Part shown: positions 12,522 to 24,710 of the stretch, piece by piece
Numbering within the stretch: position 1 is the stretch's first letter
How the letters are laid out: every line of letters starts with the position of its first letter
From: Panicum virgatum
Taxonomy: Eukaryota; Streptophyta; Magnoliopsida; Poales; Poaceae
NCBI RefSeq assembly: GCF_016808335.1
Contig: NC_053142.1
Span: forward strand, 51,331,992 to 51,395,991
Direction of reading: 5' to 3'
DNA length: 64,000 nucleotides
Program-made: the position numbers and the translations under genes
Notes under the pieces: model-generated
The model's input: the letters and a program-made list of their open reading frames with translations, nothing else
Told to the model about the DNA's origin: nothing
Databases searched by the model: none

Positions 12522-13028
12522 GGAGGAACCTATTATGAAGAACCAACAACGTGGACCAGAACCTATTATTACGTGGGCCAGGAACCACTTATGAAAATAA
12601 TGGTAGGGATATTTTAGTATTTTTCCTATCCCTTTTGCTCAATAAATAGAGAACGCTTTCCAAAAAATCCATTGAAGTCACCCAATCTTCGTTGCTGCCG
12701 ACGCCGGCGGCGGGCCGCGAGCAGACCCTGCTACCGCATGTCCCTGATCCCAGGATGGCGGCGCGGCACGGGCGGGGCTCGTGGGAGCACTGCACCGGGG
12801 CGCGGGGCGGCGCCGGCGTCGGGGATCGCAGACGGCCGGGAGGCGCAGCTAAGCTGAGTGCAAGGCTGGTGGGTGCACGCCGCCGGCGTGTGGGCACAGG
12901 AGAAGCCATCCCAATCTATTTAGTGCTCACATGACAGATTACTAAACTACCCCTAATTATAGAAAAAAGTAGCTTCTACATATCAACGACTCTGCTTTTT
13001 TTAGAGGGGAGGAACTAGAGGTTCCTCC
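12522..13028. mobile_element. Candidate small element with a GC-rich core in a leader intron
   Basis: A short inverted repeat (GGAGGAACCT at 12522-12531, AGGTTCCTCC at 13019-13028) brackets a segment with AT-rich arms and an abruptly GC-rich 220-bp core (12690-12910). I found no target duplication. This could be a MITE or Pack-type element that captured a gene piece, or a chance inverted repeat. Confidence 0.25.
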
Positions 13029-13993
13029 CAAGCACCGTAACAACTCTCTACATTTAATCGAGGTACCAGACCAGTGGTACAATGGATATCATGATTTCTC
13101 GTAGTGATTTCACATCTAGCAGCCACGTGATAGACCAAATAATTAACCCTTATTAGGGCCTCCTTTTCTAGAAAATTGTGGCCAGTACCAAAATGCTCGT
13201 CCTTCCAATAAGCTTAACAAATTCCCCTATGTGGGCCACGTCCTTCATAATAAGTTTACCAAACGGAGAATAATGAAGAAAGCAATGCACCCACTACAAC
13301 CGAAAAAAGAAGCGAGAAATCAAAGGATGGACCTGATTTGGTCTTATCCTGCACAAACAACCAGCCGCTAGAGTTTTTTTAAAAGAAACTACAGCTTTGC
13401 AACCGTCTATTTATGATCCCATTTACGCAATGTGACGAGCAAAATGTGACAAGTGAATGGCAGAATTAACAAGTGTGAACAGAACACTCTGTATTGGACA
13501 CATGCTCTCAAGTAAGCTGCAAGTATGGATGCTAGAACAAAAGCTGCACAAGTTTGTTCTTTTGCTTTTGGCTAGTCGTTTCTTGGGTCATTGCAACCAA
13601 TGAGAATTTTCAAAAGCGGAGACAAGAAATGGGTCAGATCTTAAAGGTACCTGTCCAGTCCCTTTTCTCCCACCGGGCTCCCTCGAACTCTCGAAGTAGA
13701 TATGAACCGTTAGTTTTCTCCACTTCTCGGCTGGCAGCAGTCTTCTTATTTTTCCAAACCTGAAGACGTAGGCCCAGAAGTTAACCACCAGCCCTTTTCT
13801 TACTGGAAATGCAGAAAAGAAGGAAAATAAATTGCTAAGCCGGTGTGCAGCAAATAAATCTGCAATAAACCGGATGGACTGCAGTACACTTACGAGAAAG
13901 GAAAAAATTGTAATTTTGGAGGGCTCTGAGCAAAGAAAAGATCACGCAGAACAAAACAAGCAACCCAACAAAGAACGCAATGGCTTTCTTACC

Positions 13994-14340
13994 GCGAAGG
14001 AACAAGTCAACCCGAGTCCGGATGGATGTTCGCTGCACGCGAAGTCCAGGGGGACCGGGGACGACGAGGGGAGTAGGAACACTGGAAGAGGCAGAGCTGT
14101 GGTGTAGCTGAATGATGCCTGAGTCGGGAAGGTGGAGGCGTGCCCGGCGCCGAGGGCGGGTGGGGAAGGGGCTGAGCGCGGGTTCTGCCTCCCCTCGGTC
14201 CAATGGCGCAATTTTATCGACGGATCGGAGTCGGAGAGGAGCGAGCAGAGGCAGACAGAGCGGCGGGGGAGGAGTCGGGAGGTGGAAGAACAGGAGTGGG
14301 GAGCGGTTTGGTCTAGCTCACGAGGCGCTTCCTCTCGCCC
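13994..14340 (-). other. Probable non-coding first exon and promoter of the tail-anchored gene
   Basis: A strong minus-strand donor (CGCG, then GTAAGAAAGCC) ends an exon at 13993/13994. The sequence upstream of it is GC-rich with CT-rich leader character. Joined to the acceptor before 12311, it would give a leader intron of about 1.7 kb. The transcription start is not resolvable. Confidence 0.4.
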
Positions 14341-15603
14341 CAGTCCCACTCACAGGCCACGCGCGAGCAGACCCGGTCTATGGACCTGGAGCCCAAACGG
14401 CGCCGCGGAAGCAGAGCCGGGGAGGGCTCGCCGGTTCATGCGCCGGGTGCAGCTACCCCTAGCGGTGGTGGTGGTGGTCTGGGCGGGCCTGCCAGGTGGG
14501 GCTAGAAGCCGCAGCACGGGCGCGGCGACCGAGGCTGCGAGCGCTGGGGCGGACGGGAGCGTCGCGGTTTTGGCTGCGTGCGTGTCCTCGACGAGGAGAC
14601 TCCCGGGCCCACCCGCTACCGGACGCTGTTGCCATGCCGCAGCAGCCTGTAGCAAGTAGCAACGCCCACGCACGGCGCCGGAGGAAGGAACATCTTGGCA
14701 CTCGGCAGGCCGCGTGTCGTGCCGTCCCGTCGCGGGGATCGACGCCGGCCAGCATCCCGGCGACCGACGCTCGGATGGAGAGGCAACGCGACAGAGCTTG
14801 GCGTGAAAGGCGCCGCGGCCGGATCTCGCGTTCAATCGCGGCCTCACGGGAGCACGAGATGCCCAGCGATGCGCCCCACCAACCGGCCCGATCCAGCTGC
14901 CCTACCGCGCGCACCGCCCATCAAGTGAGTGACGAGCCGCCGGCCGGCCGGCCGGCGGTGCCATGCCAACCACCGCGGCGCCGCCCGGCCAGCCGTCTCC
15001 TCCTCCTCCTCCCATCGGATGGCAACCTTTGGCATGTAGCTATTTGGATATCAGGCAGGCCTCCAGCTCCGACTCCGAGGACGAATTTGCAAACGAGGAT
15101 CATCGCCGCCTCACATGTCACTTGTACGCGCATGTGTAGTGGTTAGCCGTGCCAACCATGGGGGTTTGGAAGCATTCGTGCTGTTTCCTGGATCCTAAAA
15201 TCCGAGTAGAGATCGAGGGGCAGTTGGGGTCTCTCCGTGCTCGTTCAGGTCTGGATGCACGTTTGATATCGGTAGCATCCTGGCTTCGTCCAATGTGAGG
15301 AAATCCGGCTGCTCTGTCGCTGTTTGAATCCGGGCGGTTTGGATCCAATCGCTGATGGTTTAGTGCGAATTGAAACTACCTGCCAGTCAAGTGGGGGCCG
15401 AATTCAATTTCTGTCTCAAGTCTGATTAATTCATCATCGACGAGCAGCAGTACTCTCCCACTCACGGGTTGGCGCCGTTTTGGCCGCCTCTGAAGACTGC
15501 AGTTGTTCTTGTTCATCAGACTGGCGCCACGCATGGACGCTTGCTCAAAAGTACAGCGTACGTATCGGTGTCGTCCCGGTCAGTAAGTATGTTCTTCGAC
15601 CTT
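14341..15603. other. GC-rich intergenic region, no supported gene
   Basis: Long overlapping open frames (up to 216 codons) occur on both strands, as expected in sequence this GC-rich, but none has a domain or splice support. A CCGG run lies at about 14938-14957. It is probably upstream promoter sequence of the minus-strand gene. Confidence 0.4.
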
Positions 15604-15862
15604 GGGTGTGTTTAGATACCCCAAACTCCTTCCAACTTTACATCACATCTCCATCACATTGAAATATTAAATATAGCAAATGACTCATGCATGGAGTACT
15701 AAATGTAGATAAATAAAAAAACTAATTGTATAATTTTGATGTACGTTGCGAGACGAATCTTTTGAGCCTAGTTAGGTCATAATAGAACAATATTTACCAC
15801 AAACAAATAAAAAGTGATACGTTGTGCTACAGTGTTTTTTGCAAGGAACTGAACACAGCCCA
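15604..15862. mobile_element. MITE of the 'GTGTTTAGAT...CTGAACACAG' type
   Basis: The left end GGGTGTGTTTAGATACC is inverted at the right as GGAACTGAACACAGCCC. The interior carries the hallmarks of a frequent grass MITE: a CATGCATGGAGTACTAAATG motif, then CGAGACGAATCTTTTGAGCC and GTGCTACAGTG. It is non-coding. Confidence 0.7.
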
Positions 15863-16174
15863 TGTGAGCCCGAAAATTGCGGCGGGGGCGCCGCCCGGCT
15901 GCGCCCTGGACGGGGACGCCTTCCTGGTTAGCGATGGAGAAATGCAGCAGAATTCCACTGTAGGCTACGGGCACCGGAGCAGAGCAGAGCAGCATTGGTC
16001 CAAGCTCTCTGCCCAACGCATGTTCTCCTGCTTAACTTGGCTGGTTTGCTGGCTGTTGCGCCCCTCTGATCACACTGAAGCAGAAGAGCTCAAGTACAAG
16101 GCTACTCTGTAAATTAGCGTTAACCACAGCTGGCCTGGCCTGTCCGGAGTTAATTAAGCCTGTATGGCAGAGCT

Positions 16175-16242
16175 GCTCGGCAAGCCCGGGAGGATCCTCT
16201 GCAGTACTGCTCGGCAAGCCCGGGAGGATCCTCTGCAGTACT
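16175..16242. repeat. 34-bp direct repeat, two exact copies
   Basis: A 34-bp unit starting GCTCGGCAAGCCCGGGAGG occurs at 16175 and again at 16209 without a gap. A shorter CTCTGCAGT remnant follows. It is probably a local slippage duplication. Confidence 0.8.
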
Positions 16243-16668
16243 GCTCTCTGCAGTTGAGTCACCGACATGTGGACCCGACTCCACACGTCAGTGAGGGGGC
16301 AGTACTGCAGAGTTGGTTCCCGGCAAGCGGCGTTGTCCGTACAGTTCTTTGCAGGAACATAGCCTTCAAATAATTTTTTTGTGTGTGTGACAGAACTGCG
16401 ATATTGAGAGAATATGTATTAAGACAAATCCGCACATGCCATTTCCAGTCACTATAAAAACTTACTGTAGATCATGTTAAGCAACCGAGCCAGATGTCAG
16501 GGCTTCTCTGCTTGAACTTAAACTGCCTTTCTTTAACCTTGAGAAAAAAAACCCCAAGATTAGCATTTCTGGATAACATTTGACATCGTTTGGATCAACC
16601 ATCAAGGTACCGCGACCAATAACATTTCATTGGGGAGTCAGACACAGCTCTATTCGACATCATGGTTG

Positions 16669-17213
16669 TGTTAGGTTGATCTCCTAACTAATAGGCCCAA
16701 CGGCCTATTAGGCCCTTAATCCGCGCCCTGATCGGGGGCGTCCAACCCTTAATGGTTGGTGGGCCCCCGTTGCGCTGCGCTATAAAGAAAGGTGGAGGCC
16801 GGCGGCACACGGTACGAGGTTCACCAGTGCGCCGCCAAACCCACCGAAAACCCTAACCCGATCTGAGGGTGCGCAGGAGCAACGGGAAACTGCCGCCTCT
16901 GCTCCACTGACGTTTCCTCCGCTGCAGCCGACTCCTTCCCGCCGTCACCGCCACCGTCCTCGACACCGTCGGCCCGGCGTCGACCTCTCTGCTTCACTCG
17001 TCGCCGCCCTTGAGCGGATCTCCATCAACGAACCCGAGATGGCCGCTGGATCGAGCTCAAGTGTTGGTGGTGACAGTCTCTCTCTCTACTCCCTCACTGC
17101 GTTCCTTATTTTACCGGTTATGCAATAGATCTAGGGTCTCTTGTTCTTGATGTAAATAAAAGAAGATAAATCTTACTCGATCTGTGCACTGTGTTGATCC
17201 TAGAAATTCAACA
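16669..17213 (+). repeat. LTR A (outer 5' LTR of the composite Copia element)
   Basis: 545 bp, TG...CA, directly preceded by target duplication GGTTG. It contains a TATAAAGAAAG promoter-like motif and AAATAAAA near the 3' end. Compared with copies B and C it has private changes near the start (CTAAC for TTCC), at the GACAGTCTC site and in AAGATAAA and TAGAAATTC. It is followed by 15 bp (17214-17228) that do not match a primer-binding site. Confidence 0.85.
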
Positions 17214-17228
17214 ATGCGACGGCGGCAT

Positions 17229-17696
17229 TGTTAGACTCTTTAGATCGACTAGGAGTAGATCGGCGGGATCTTACTTTAACTGAGGAAGACCTCGCTGGTG
17301 GCCGCTGCCGTTGCCTTCGCAGGTTCGTTGGTGAAGCTCTGCGCACGGGCAGCGACGGTTGATGTAGCAGGTCGCCGGAGTCGTAGGGGGCGACGGGCTC
17401 GCGGTGGCGATAGTGGCGCAGGGGCGGTGACGTCCTCACTGTGTCGAGGACGGTGGCTCGGTAGGCTTCCCGCCTCAACAGCAGCCCCCTCTCTAGATCG
17501 GGTTAGGGTTTTGGATGGTGGGAACACTGTGGCGGCCACGAACCTCATGTCATGTGCCGTAGTCCCCACCTCCTCTATATATGGCACTGCGCGACGGGGG
17601 CCCACCAGCCGTCTATTGGGCTGGGCGTCCCCGATCAGGATGCGAGTCAAGGTTGGCCCAGTCGTTGGACTGGCCCGGTGGAGATCAATACTAACA
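17229..17696 (-). repeat. 3' LTR of the inverted Copia element
   Basis: 468 bp. By eye it differs from the partner LTR at 26746-27213 at five positions, four of them C/T or G/A transitions. The internal side starts with the complement of the polypurine tract. Confidence 0.85.
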
Positions 17697-17849
17697 TTCT
17701 CCCCCTTGATCTCATTTTTGTACTTTAAAATTTCTCAATTTGAACTTAACTCTTTACTTTCTCTTTAGTTGCTTTGCTATTGGCCTCATCTCATTGCAGA
17801 TCAGTACGTAGAGCGTGCCTCATCATGACGGTTATTAGTTACTGTCAGA

Positions 17850-19380
17850 CTAAACAGCCACAATGTACCTTTCTGTATTGAAACAAGACCTTAACCTTTC
17901 TGTATTGAAACAAAACCTTAACCTTTCTTTGGGCCCTTTAGTAATCCAGAAATCGTAGGCCTCCCGTAAAACCCATGTCGACTTGGGCGGTTGGCCTTTG
18001 GTAAGCGGATTCGCAAGCACTTGCTTGATACTTTGATGCTCCATGATTTCATATGATTCTGGATTTTCTCCTTTGCAACATATAACCCATTGTCAATGTA
18101 TTTGGCAGCACACTTGACATGTTGCAATAAGAGTGAAAACATTCGAATGGTATATTGCTGTTGTCAACCATTATCAATTCCGGGTAATGGTTTTCTTAAC
18201 CATTTTGCCTGTCCTGTAGCCTCATATAATGCCAAACTTTGGGTACACAACCCATGAATCACAACTATTTTGCTTTGGAGCTTTTCCACAATAAAACTCC
18301 AAGCGCGAGTGTTAGCTACTATTGTGGGCTTCACTAAACATCTCGCCAATACTTAATTCCTTTTACTCACATCCTTTTGAGAGTACATGTTCCTTTCTTA
18401 CTTAGCATGAGGCTGACAATGTTTTGCAAAATTGCAAAACATTCTATAACTCCATTCCAGTGATCTATTGCTGGACTGGACTTCTGCCAAAATGTCCCGG
18501 ATACTTGCACTATATCAGGGTAAATTCTTTTGAGCACTAATTTTGCTTCCAACAGCTGAAGCACATGGAACCTTTTTCTTTTGATCGATCATATAACGGT
18601 TCCTGGAATTCTGAAAATTCCAAAACTATTACCCTTGACAATAGGACAGGCGTAGGCTTACTTGCATGTATACCATATTTCTTTAGAATTCTTTTCTAAG
18701 TATACTCTTTGCGATAGTCCTAATACCCCTTTTTCTTTTATACCAGTGAATTTCCATTCCTCGAGCGAATGGGTATTCACCGAGATTTTTTCTTATCTAA
18801 ATTAGAGGTTATAATAACCTTCTTCTTTGAACTTTGCGGGAAAGGTATTTCCCATCTTTGAACTTTGCATATTTGCAATTGTCATTTTGCATTGACCTTT
18901 ACTTAAAACCCAACTTTTCTTTATTCTCATAAAACTTTAGATACTACTATTCTATGATCTAATATCATCAAGTGGTATCGCAATATTCTTTTCTTTTCAC
19001 AACAAAACCATTTGGTTATGTCATGTATATACTTTCTTGTGCAAATCTTCGTCGGGAGATATTGCTCTAACATCCATCTGATGCAATTTAAAAGCAGTAT
19101 GCCATTAATTGCATTATGATTCTAAAAGAATCATTTTATGAGACCGAATAAAATGTCTCATTATAACTTATTCTTTTCTTTGCTCAAAACATTTTGCCAT
19201 AAATCGTGCTTAGCAACTTTTCTTTTCCCTCCGGAGTCACATTTCAATCTTGTAGACCTATTATAGCCTACTGTCTTGGCTCCATTAGAAACTTATTCCA
19301 TGTTCCAAAATAAATTTGGAACTTTTAGGTCTCATTATATCTTCTATTGCTTCTTGCCACGTCGATGAATGAGACAACTC
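17850..19380 (-). pseudogene. Decayed Copia pol remnants (RT and RNase H)
   Basis: Minus-strand fragments in several frames correspond to the reverse transcriptase start and to the RNase H end of Copia polyproteins. The best are the KYIDNGLYVAKEKIQNH-type segment near 18110-18050 and the LANPLTKG segment near 18020-17995. Many stops and frameshifts separate them. They resemble the intact-looking pol at 31.6-33.2 kb on the plus strand. Confidence 0.65.
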
Positions 19381-20424
19381 AATTTATGACATTCATACAA
19401 CGTGAAAACATATGTTGAGACAATTTCAGTGCTTGAATCATAGGAGTGAATATACAGTCCCACTTCTTTTCAAGCCTTAGTTCTTGACATACTTTACTCC
19501 CCCAGATTATCTCATCTATTGCAAAGATGGAATATCTTCAAACTTTTGTTTGGGTTTGTTCTTTACAAGCCTCGGTTCAGTTTTTACAAGCCTCGTAAGG
19601 TGCTTCAAGCACCACCTTTTTCTTTTTCGGTTGATTTGAGGCTTAACTATATTTTCTCCCTATTTGGAGCTGAAAACTCCAGAAATTTCACTTACTTTAT
19701 TGTTGGGGTATTAATATTATGACCGTTGTACTCCCTTCTCGGTCGGTCATATTCACTTTAATAGATCATCTTTGCTTTTAAAAATGCATCGCATTTAACT
19801 TTGCGGGGAAATTCTCTCTAAATTTTAATCTTTCTTGTCTTTCTAATCTTTCTCCCCCTCGAAATATGGCACAAACTTTGCTGCCATAATTTTGAAACTA
19901 TTTTTAACACTTGTGAACGAGGAGCATTTCATTACTAGAACTTTATTCATATGATCAAGTCATACAAAATAATGGGAGTACTATTTCCTCGTTTCTTTTC
20001 AAGAGCTCCTCAGAGTTCTTGATTTGTTGCACTTTCAAGAACTCATCAAGTTCTTCATTTTGCTATATTTTTGCAAGACATTCTTGCAATATTGGTTAGC
20101 ATACAACTTTCTTTTGTCCTTCGATTCTTTTAAAGTCACTATTCAACATGTCACTATAATAGTGCATGATAATTGCTGGGATAGCTTTAAAAGTTCCTCC
20201 AGACTTCTTTTCTTTTATGTGATACTCAAGTAACACATGAGTCATCATAACTTTTCCTGTCATGCAGGATATAAGTGACACAAGTGCCAAAATTTTTTCC
20301 AACATGCGGTATAAAACTTGAAAGGCATTTGCAACGCATGTTTAATTCAACGTTGGTCAAATTTAACGTGCGTCAAACTCATTTCAACCATTATCTTTAC
20401 TATTGAAGGACAAGGAAAAAACAT

Positions 20425-21466
20425 TGTTGTGGGGATTTTTAGGGGTACCCACAGCCGGGTGGCGGAGCGCACCCGCCTATTCCCAGTGAGGGAGTACTCG
20501 GGGAAGTACTAGGCGATGGGGCTGGATCTTCGCTGAGACAAGGACTCAAGAACACTCGATTTAGAGTGGTTCGGGCCGCCGGAGCGTAATACCCTACGTC
20601 CACTGGGAGATGTATTGTCTTGGTTGTGTGAATGAACCTATCCTCTGCTGGCCTTGGCTCTTGCCCAGCCTGAGGTTTTCTAGCGGCGCTCCCTCCTTTT
20701 ATAGATCAAGGGGGAGCGGATACATAGGACGTCGATGCCCCGACAGGTGGGCCCAACGTGAATGCGGCTACAGTGGTAGCGAATCTTTCCTTCGATATGC
20801 GTACTGCTGCTCTCCTGTCACAGGGGTCTTCTCTTGTTCCGTCAGCTAGGTGCCCGTTGGAGTAGCGTAGCTTGCGGCGTGGCCTGCTGAGGCTATTATG
20901 TAGCGTCATAATGGGTGAAGCCGAGCCGTCGTATCCGACTGTTACGGCAGACTGGCAGACGCGGCATGGGCGGCGCCATCGGCTCCACTGCCTTGGTAAT
21001 ACGCGATCAATAGTGCCCCCTGGTCAGTCAAACGCCTCGGCTTCCACTATATCAAAGTGGATGTCCACCTACTGCAATGAATGCGAAGGTAGGTGGACCT
21101 CAATATGGAGACCAAGGACTTCATACACGTGTCGGCCCCGGACCGCCCTGAGGCGGGGCGTCCAAACTTTCCCTTCGAGAGGGGTCCGGTTGCTATCCAG
21201 GACCCTATGAGGGGTCCGGGACCCCGCGGGGGTCTGGATTCCTTGGGAGGTCCGGAGCCCTGGCTGCTTGCGCTTGAGCGCCTGTTTTTCCTGGGACACG
21301 TGGCGTTCCCAGACCTTCCCCGGCCGCGGAACAGGTCCGGACCTTTGTCGGGAGGACAGGACTTCGGACTGCAGGGGTCCGGCTGTTTGGTTGTAGTCAA
21401 GGATGACTACTAAGGCTCTTGCCTAGTCACAGCAAGAGGGGGTACCCCAGTCCTGGGGTACCGACA
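20425..21466 (-). repeat. 3' LTR of the nested LARD-like element
   Basis: 1042 bp, TG...CA. It is identical by eye to the copy at 23669-24710 except for one G/A difference. It follows target duplication AACAT. Confidence 0.85.
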
Positions 21467-21747
21467 GTGGCCCCCGGGCCCACCTCGGGAGAGGTATGAA
21501 CCCGCGGGTGGGGCCACCACCGTGATGTGTTCCGACGCAACTTGATTGCGTTGGTGTGCTCTTGGAGAGAGTGGGCATCCCGGACCCCTGAGGCCGGTAT
21601 GATTGTTGCCTGGTTTAGGTACTAGAGTGCTCTCCACGGGGCGACGAAGGTGTAGGCTTAGGGTACAGAACCAAGCTAAGCGGCTACACGGACTTCGGAT
21701 CGCTCAGGGGGTAGCACTACTTCCCGGACCCGGCTTTTGTCGACCGT

Positions 21748-22312
21748 CTCCGCCGGAGCGGGCCACCGGAGTGGACTTGGAGCGACCGGGGCGAGCGGTC
21801 TCCGCCGGAGCGGGCCACCGGAGTGGACTTGGAACGACCGTGGCGAGCGGTCTCCGCCGGAGCGGGCCACCGGAGTGGACTTGGAGCGACCGTGGCGAGC
21901 GGTCTCCGCCGGAGCGGGCCACCGGAGTGGACTTGGAGCGACCGTGGCGAGCGGTCTCCGCCGGAGCGGGCCACCGGAGTGGACTTGGAGCGACCGTGGC
22001 GAGCGGTCTCCGCCGGAGCGGGCCACCGGAGTGGACTTGGAGCGACCGTGGCGAGCGGTCTCCGCCGGAGCGGGCCACCGGAGTGGACTTGGAGCGACCG
22101 TGGCGAGCGGTCTCCGCCGGAGCGGGCCACCGGAGTGGACTTGGAGCGACCGTGGCGAGCGGTCTCCGCCGGAGCGGGCCACCGGAGTGGACTTGGAGCG
22201 ACCGTGGCGAGCGGTCTCCGCCGGAGCGGGCCACCGGAGTGGACTTGGAGCGACCGTGGCGAGCGGTCTCCGCCGGAGCGGGCCACCGGAGTGGACTTGG
22301 AGCGACCGTGGC
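21748..22312. repeat. 52-bp tandem array, about 10.9 copies
   Basis: Units start with CTCCGCCGGAGCGGGCCACC at 21748 and recur every 52 bp to 22268, ending at 22312. The first two units carry single-base variants; the later ones look identical. Because 52 leaves remainder 1 on division by 3, all three frames of a strand read the same 52-residue cycle. No stop occurs in any of the six frames across the array. CTCCGCCGGAG is a near-palindrome, so each unit can fold. Confidence 0.9.
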
Positions 22313-23668
22313 TGACAATCCGATGAAGCATGTTACCGGACCTCATAGTAAGGTGCAAAGAAACCAAGCCTTATACTAGAAGGGAGCCCGGGACCTCTAA
22401 AGTCAGCAGTCCTGGATACTAGAGTACTTGTAACAGGGTAGTGAAGTACGTAAACTTAGGGTACATTACCAGGCTAAGCCACGCGGAGCTTCTCTACCCC
22501 AGGATACAAATACCACTTCTCCAGAGCAGGTCCTTAGGGGTCCGGACCGCCTTCCAGCTAGAAGGGGTGTCTTTACCTGACCACAAGCCAGCAACTTAAC
22601 TTGGATTGTTAGCAATAAGGGAAACTCCGGTCAAGAGAAAAGAATAGTTAAACCAAGGCGAATAAATGTAATCAGGGTGGAGCCTAGGCAAAACTGAGGA
22701 GGAAAATCTCCTTTATTATTGTGGTTGTCACGGTATACATCGGAGGTCGGGATTACGAGGACGGACCTCCACCGCTCCGGACCGCTTTTGCCTGTTTGTG
22801 TGATAGGGCCAGAGGTCGGGTTTACAAGGTCGGACCTTGACCGCTCTGGACACACACGTAGACACCACGCTATTACAAAGGAGAAAATCTCTCATTCCTT
22901 TCTTAGGAGTAACCTACGGCTGCATGCTATACAGCGTGTTCTTCTTCGGAGGTGAAGGCGCCCTGAACGTGCCTGAACCGCATCATCCAGCATCACCTCG
23001 GGAGCTCGGGGGACCCCTCCTTGCCTAAGAGCTGTCACATGCTTACATGGCATGAGACAAATTCTTTGGCTTTGAATGGAAGAGGCCCCCTCCCCCTGCC
23101 GTCGCCGTTGCCGATGGAAACCAGAGCCCTTGCGCAGCAGATGGACCGGTGCGACGCGTGGAGAAGTGCGGTCGTTCGCCGGCTTGTCCTTGGTGCTAGC
23201 GCCAGGGGCCCCCGCACGAGGAGGCGGGGTCCTGTCTGCAGCAGCACCGAGCAACGCTGAGGTGGATCTCCGGCGCTGGAGACGGCGGGACGACACGGTC
23301 AACTTCCTCCGGGATGGCCGTCGGCTCCAGGCTCCATGTTGAGAGAAAGCCTTGAGCCGACACCATGCCACCGCTGAGGAGGCGTGGCCGTTGCTTGAGA
23401 GAAAACCTTGAGTCGACGTAGGAGCAGCGGCGCGCAGCGGCGCCTCCGCTGTGCGTTGCTACGCCGGCTCTGAGGTGTCGCGGTGGCGACACACAGCAGG
23501 CGCCGCTGCCGTGCGCCGCCGCACCGAGGGCGTCGGAGTGCCGGTGCCATAGCATGCGGAGTGAGTGTGCCTTCCTTCATCTTCAAGTTCGCCGTTGCAG
23601 AGGGAGAACACAGCCTAGAGGCCTGAAGATCCAGCCAACGCCTGTCCTCCCCACGGACGGCGCCAAAA

Positions 23669-24710
23669 TGTTGTGGGGATTTTTAGGGGTACCCACAGCC
23701 GGGTGGCGGAGCGCACCCGCCTATTCCCAGTGAGGGAGTACTCGGGGAAGTACTAGGCGATGGGGCTGGATCTTCGCTGAGACAAGGACTCAAGAACACT
23801 CGATTTAGAGTGGTTCGGGCCGCCGGAGCGTAATACCCTACGTCCACTGGGAGATGTATTGTCTTGGTTGTGTGAATGAACCTATCCTCTGCTGGCCTTG
23901 GCTCTTGCCCAGCCTGAGGTTTTCTAGCGGCGCTCCCTCCTTTTATAGATCAAGGGGGAGCGGATACATAGGACGTCGATGCCCCGACAGGTGGGCCCAA
24001 CGTGAATGCGGCTACAGTGGTAGCGAATCTTTCCTTCGATATGCGTACTGCTGCTCTCCTGTCACAGGGGTCTTCTCTTGTTCCGTCAGCTAGGTGCCCG
24101 TTGGAGTAGCGTAGCTTGCGGCGTGGCCTGCTGAGGCTATTATGTAGCGTCATAATGGGTGAAGCCGAGCCGTCGTATCCGACTGTTACGACAGACTGGC
24201 AGACGCGGCATGGGCGGCGCCATCGGCTCCACTGCCTTGGTAATACGCGATCAATAGTGCCCCCTGGTCAGTCAAACGCCTCGGCTTCCACTATATCAAA
24301 GTGGATGTCCACCTACTGCAATGAATGCGAAGGTAGGTGGACCTCAATATGGAGACCAAGGACTTCATACACGTGTCGGCCCCGGACCGCCCTGAGGCGG
24401 GGCGTCCAAACTTTCCCTTCGAGAGGGGTCCGGTTGCTATCCAGGACCCTATGAGGGGTCCGGGACCCCGCGGGGGTCTGGATTCCTTGGGAGGTCCGGA
24501 GCCCTGGCTGCTTGCGCTTGAGCGCCTGTTTTTCCTGGGACACGTGGCGTTCCCAGACCTTCCCCGGCCGCGGAACAGGTCCGGACCTTTGTCGGGAGGA
24601 CAGGACTTCGGACTGCAGGGGTCCGGCTGTTTGGTTGTAGTCAAGGATGACTACTAAGGCTCTTGCCTAGTCACAGCAAGAGGGGGTACCCCAGTCCTGG
24701 GGTACCGACA
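23669..24710 (-). repeat. 5' LTR of the nested LARD-like element
   Basis: 1042 bp, bordered internally by the TGGCGCC-type primer-binding site (23653-23668, minus strand) and externally by target duplication AACAT. Confidence 0.85.

Larger units (their letters stand above)
20425..24710 (-). mobile_element. Very young non-coding LTR retrotransposon (LARD-like)
   Basis: Two 1042-bp LTRs (20425-21466 and 23669-24710) start TGTTGTGGGG and end ACCGACA. A 5-bp target duplication AACAT lies on both sides (20420-20424, 24711-24715). On the minus strand the right LTR is followed by TTTTGGCGCCGTCCGTGGGG, a TGGCGCC-type primer-binding site usual in plant Gypsy elements, so the element runs on the minus strand. 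The 2.2-kb interior has no gag or pol. It holds a 52-bp tandem array (21748-22312) and a second imperfect repeat at about 22735-22860. I found one difference between the LTRs (20947 region, GGCAGAC versus GACAGAC). It must have moved with proteins supplied in trans. Confidence 0.85.

Noticed and set aside
14132..15146. GC-rich open frames of 175-216 codons as genes
   Set aside because: Overlapping frames are open on both strands in GC-rich promoter-like DNA, with no domain, no splice support and low-complexity composition.
21748..22312. CRISPR-like array
   Set aside because: The units are contiguous 52-bp tandem copies without unique spacers, in a plant retrotransposon.
21603..22379. Long open frames (up to 258 codons) on both strands as a repetitive protein gene
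   Set aside because: They are produced by the stop-free 52-bp tandem array; the same peptide cycle appears in every frame, and flanking sequence shows no gene structure.
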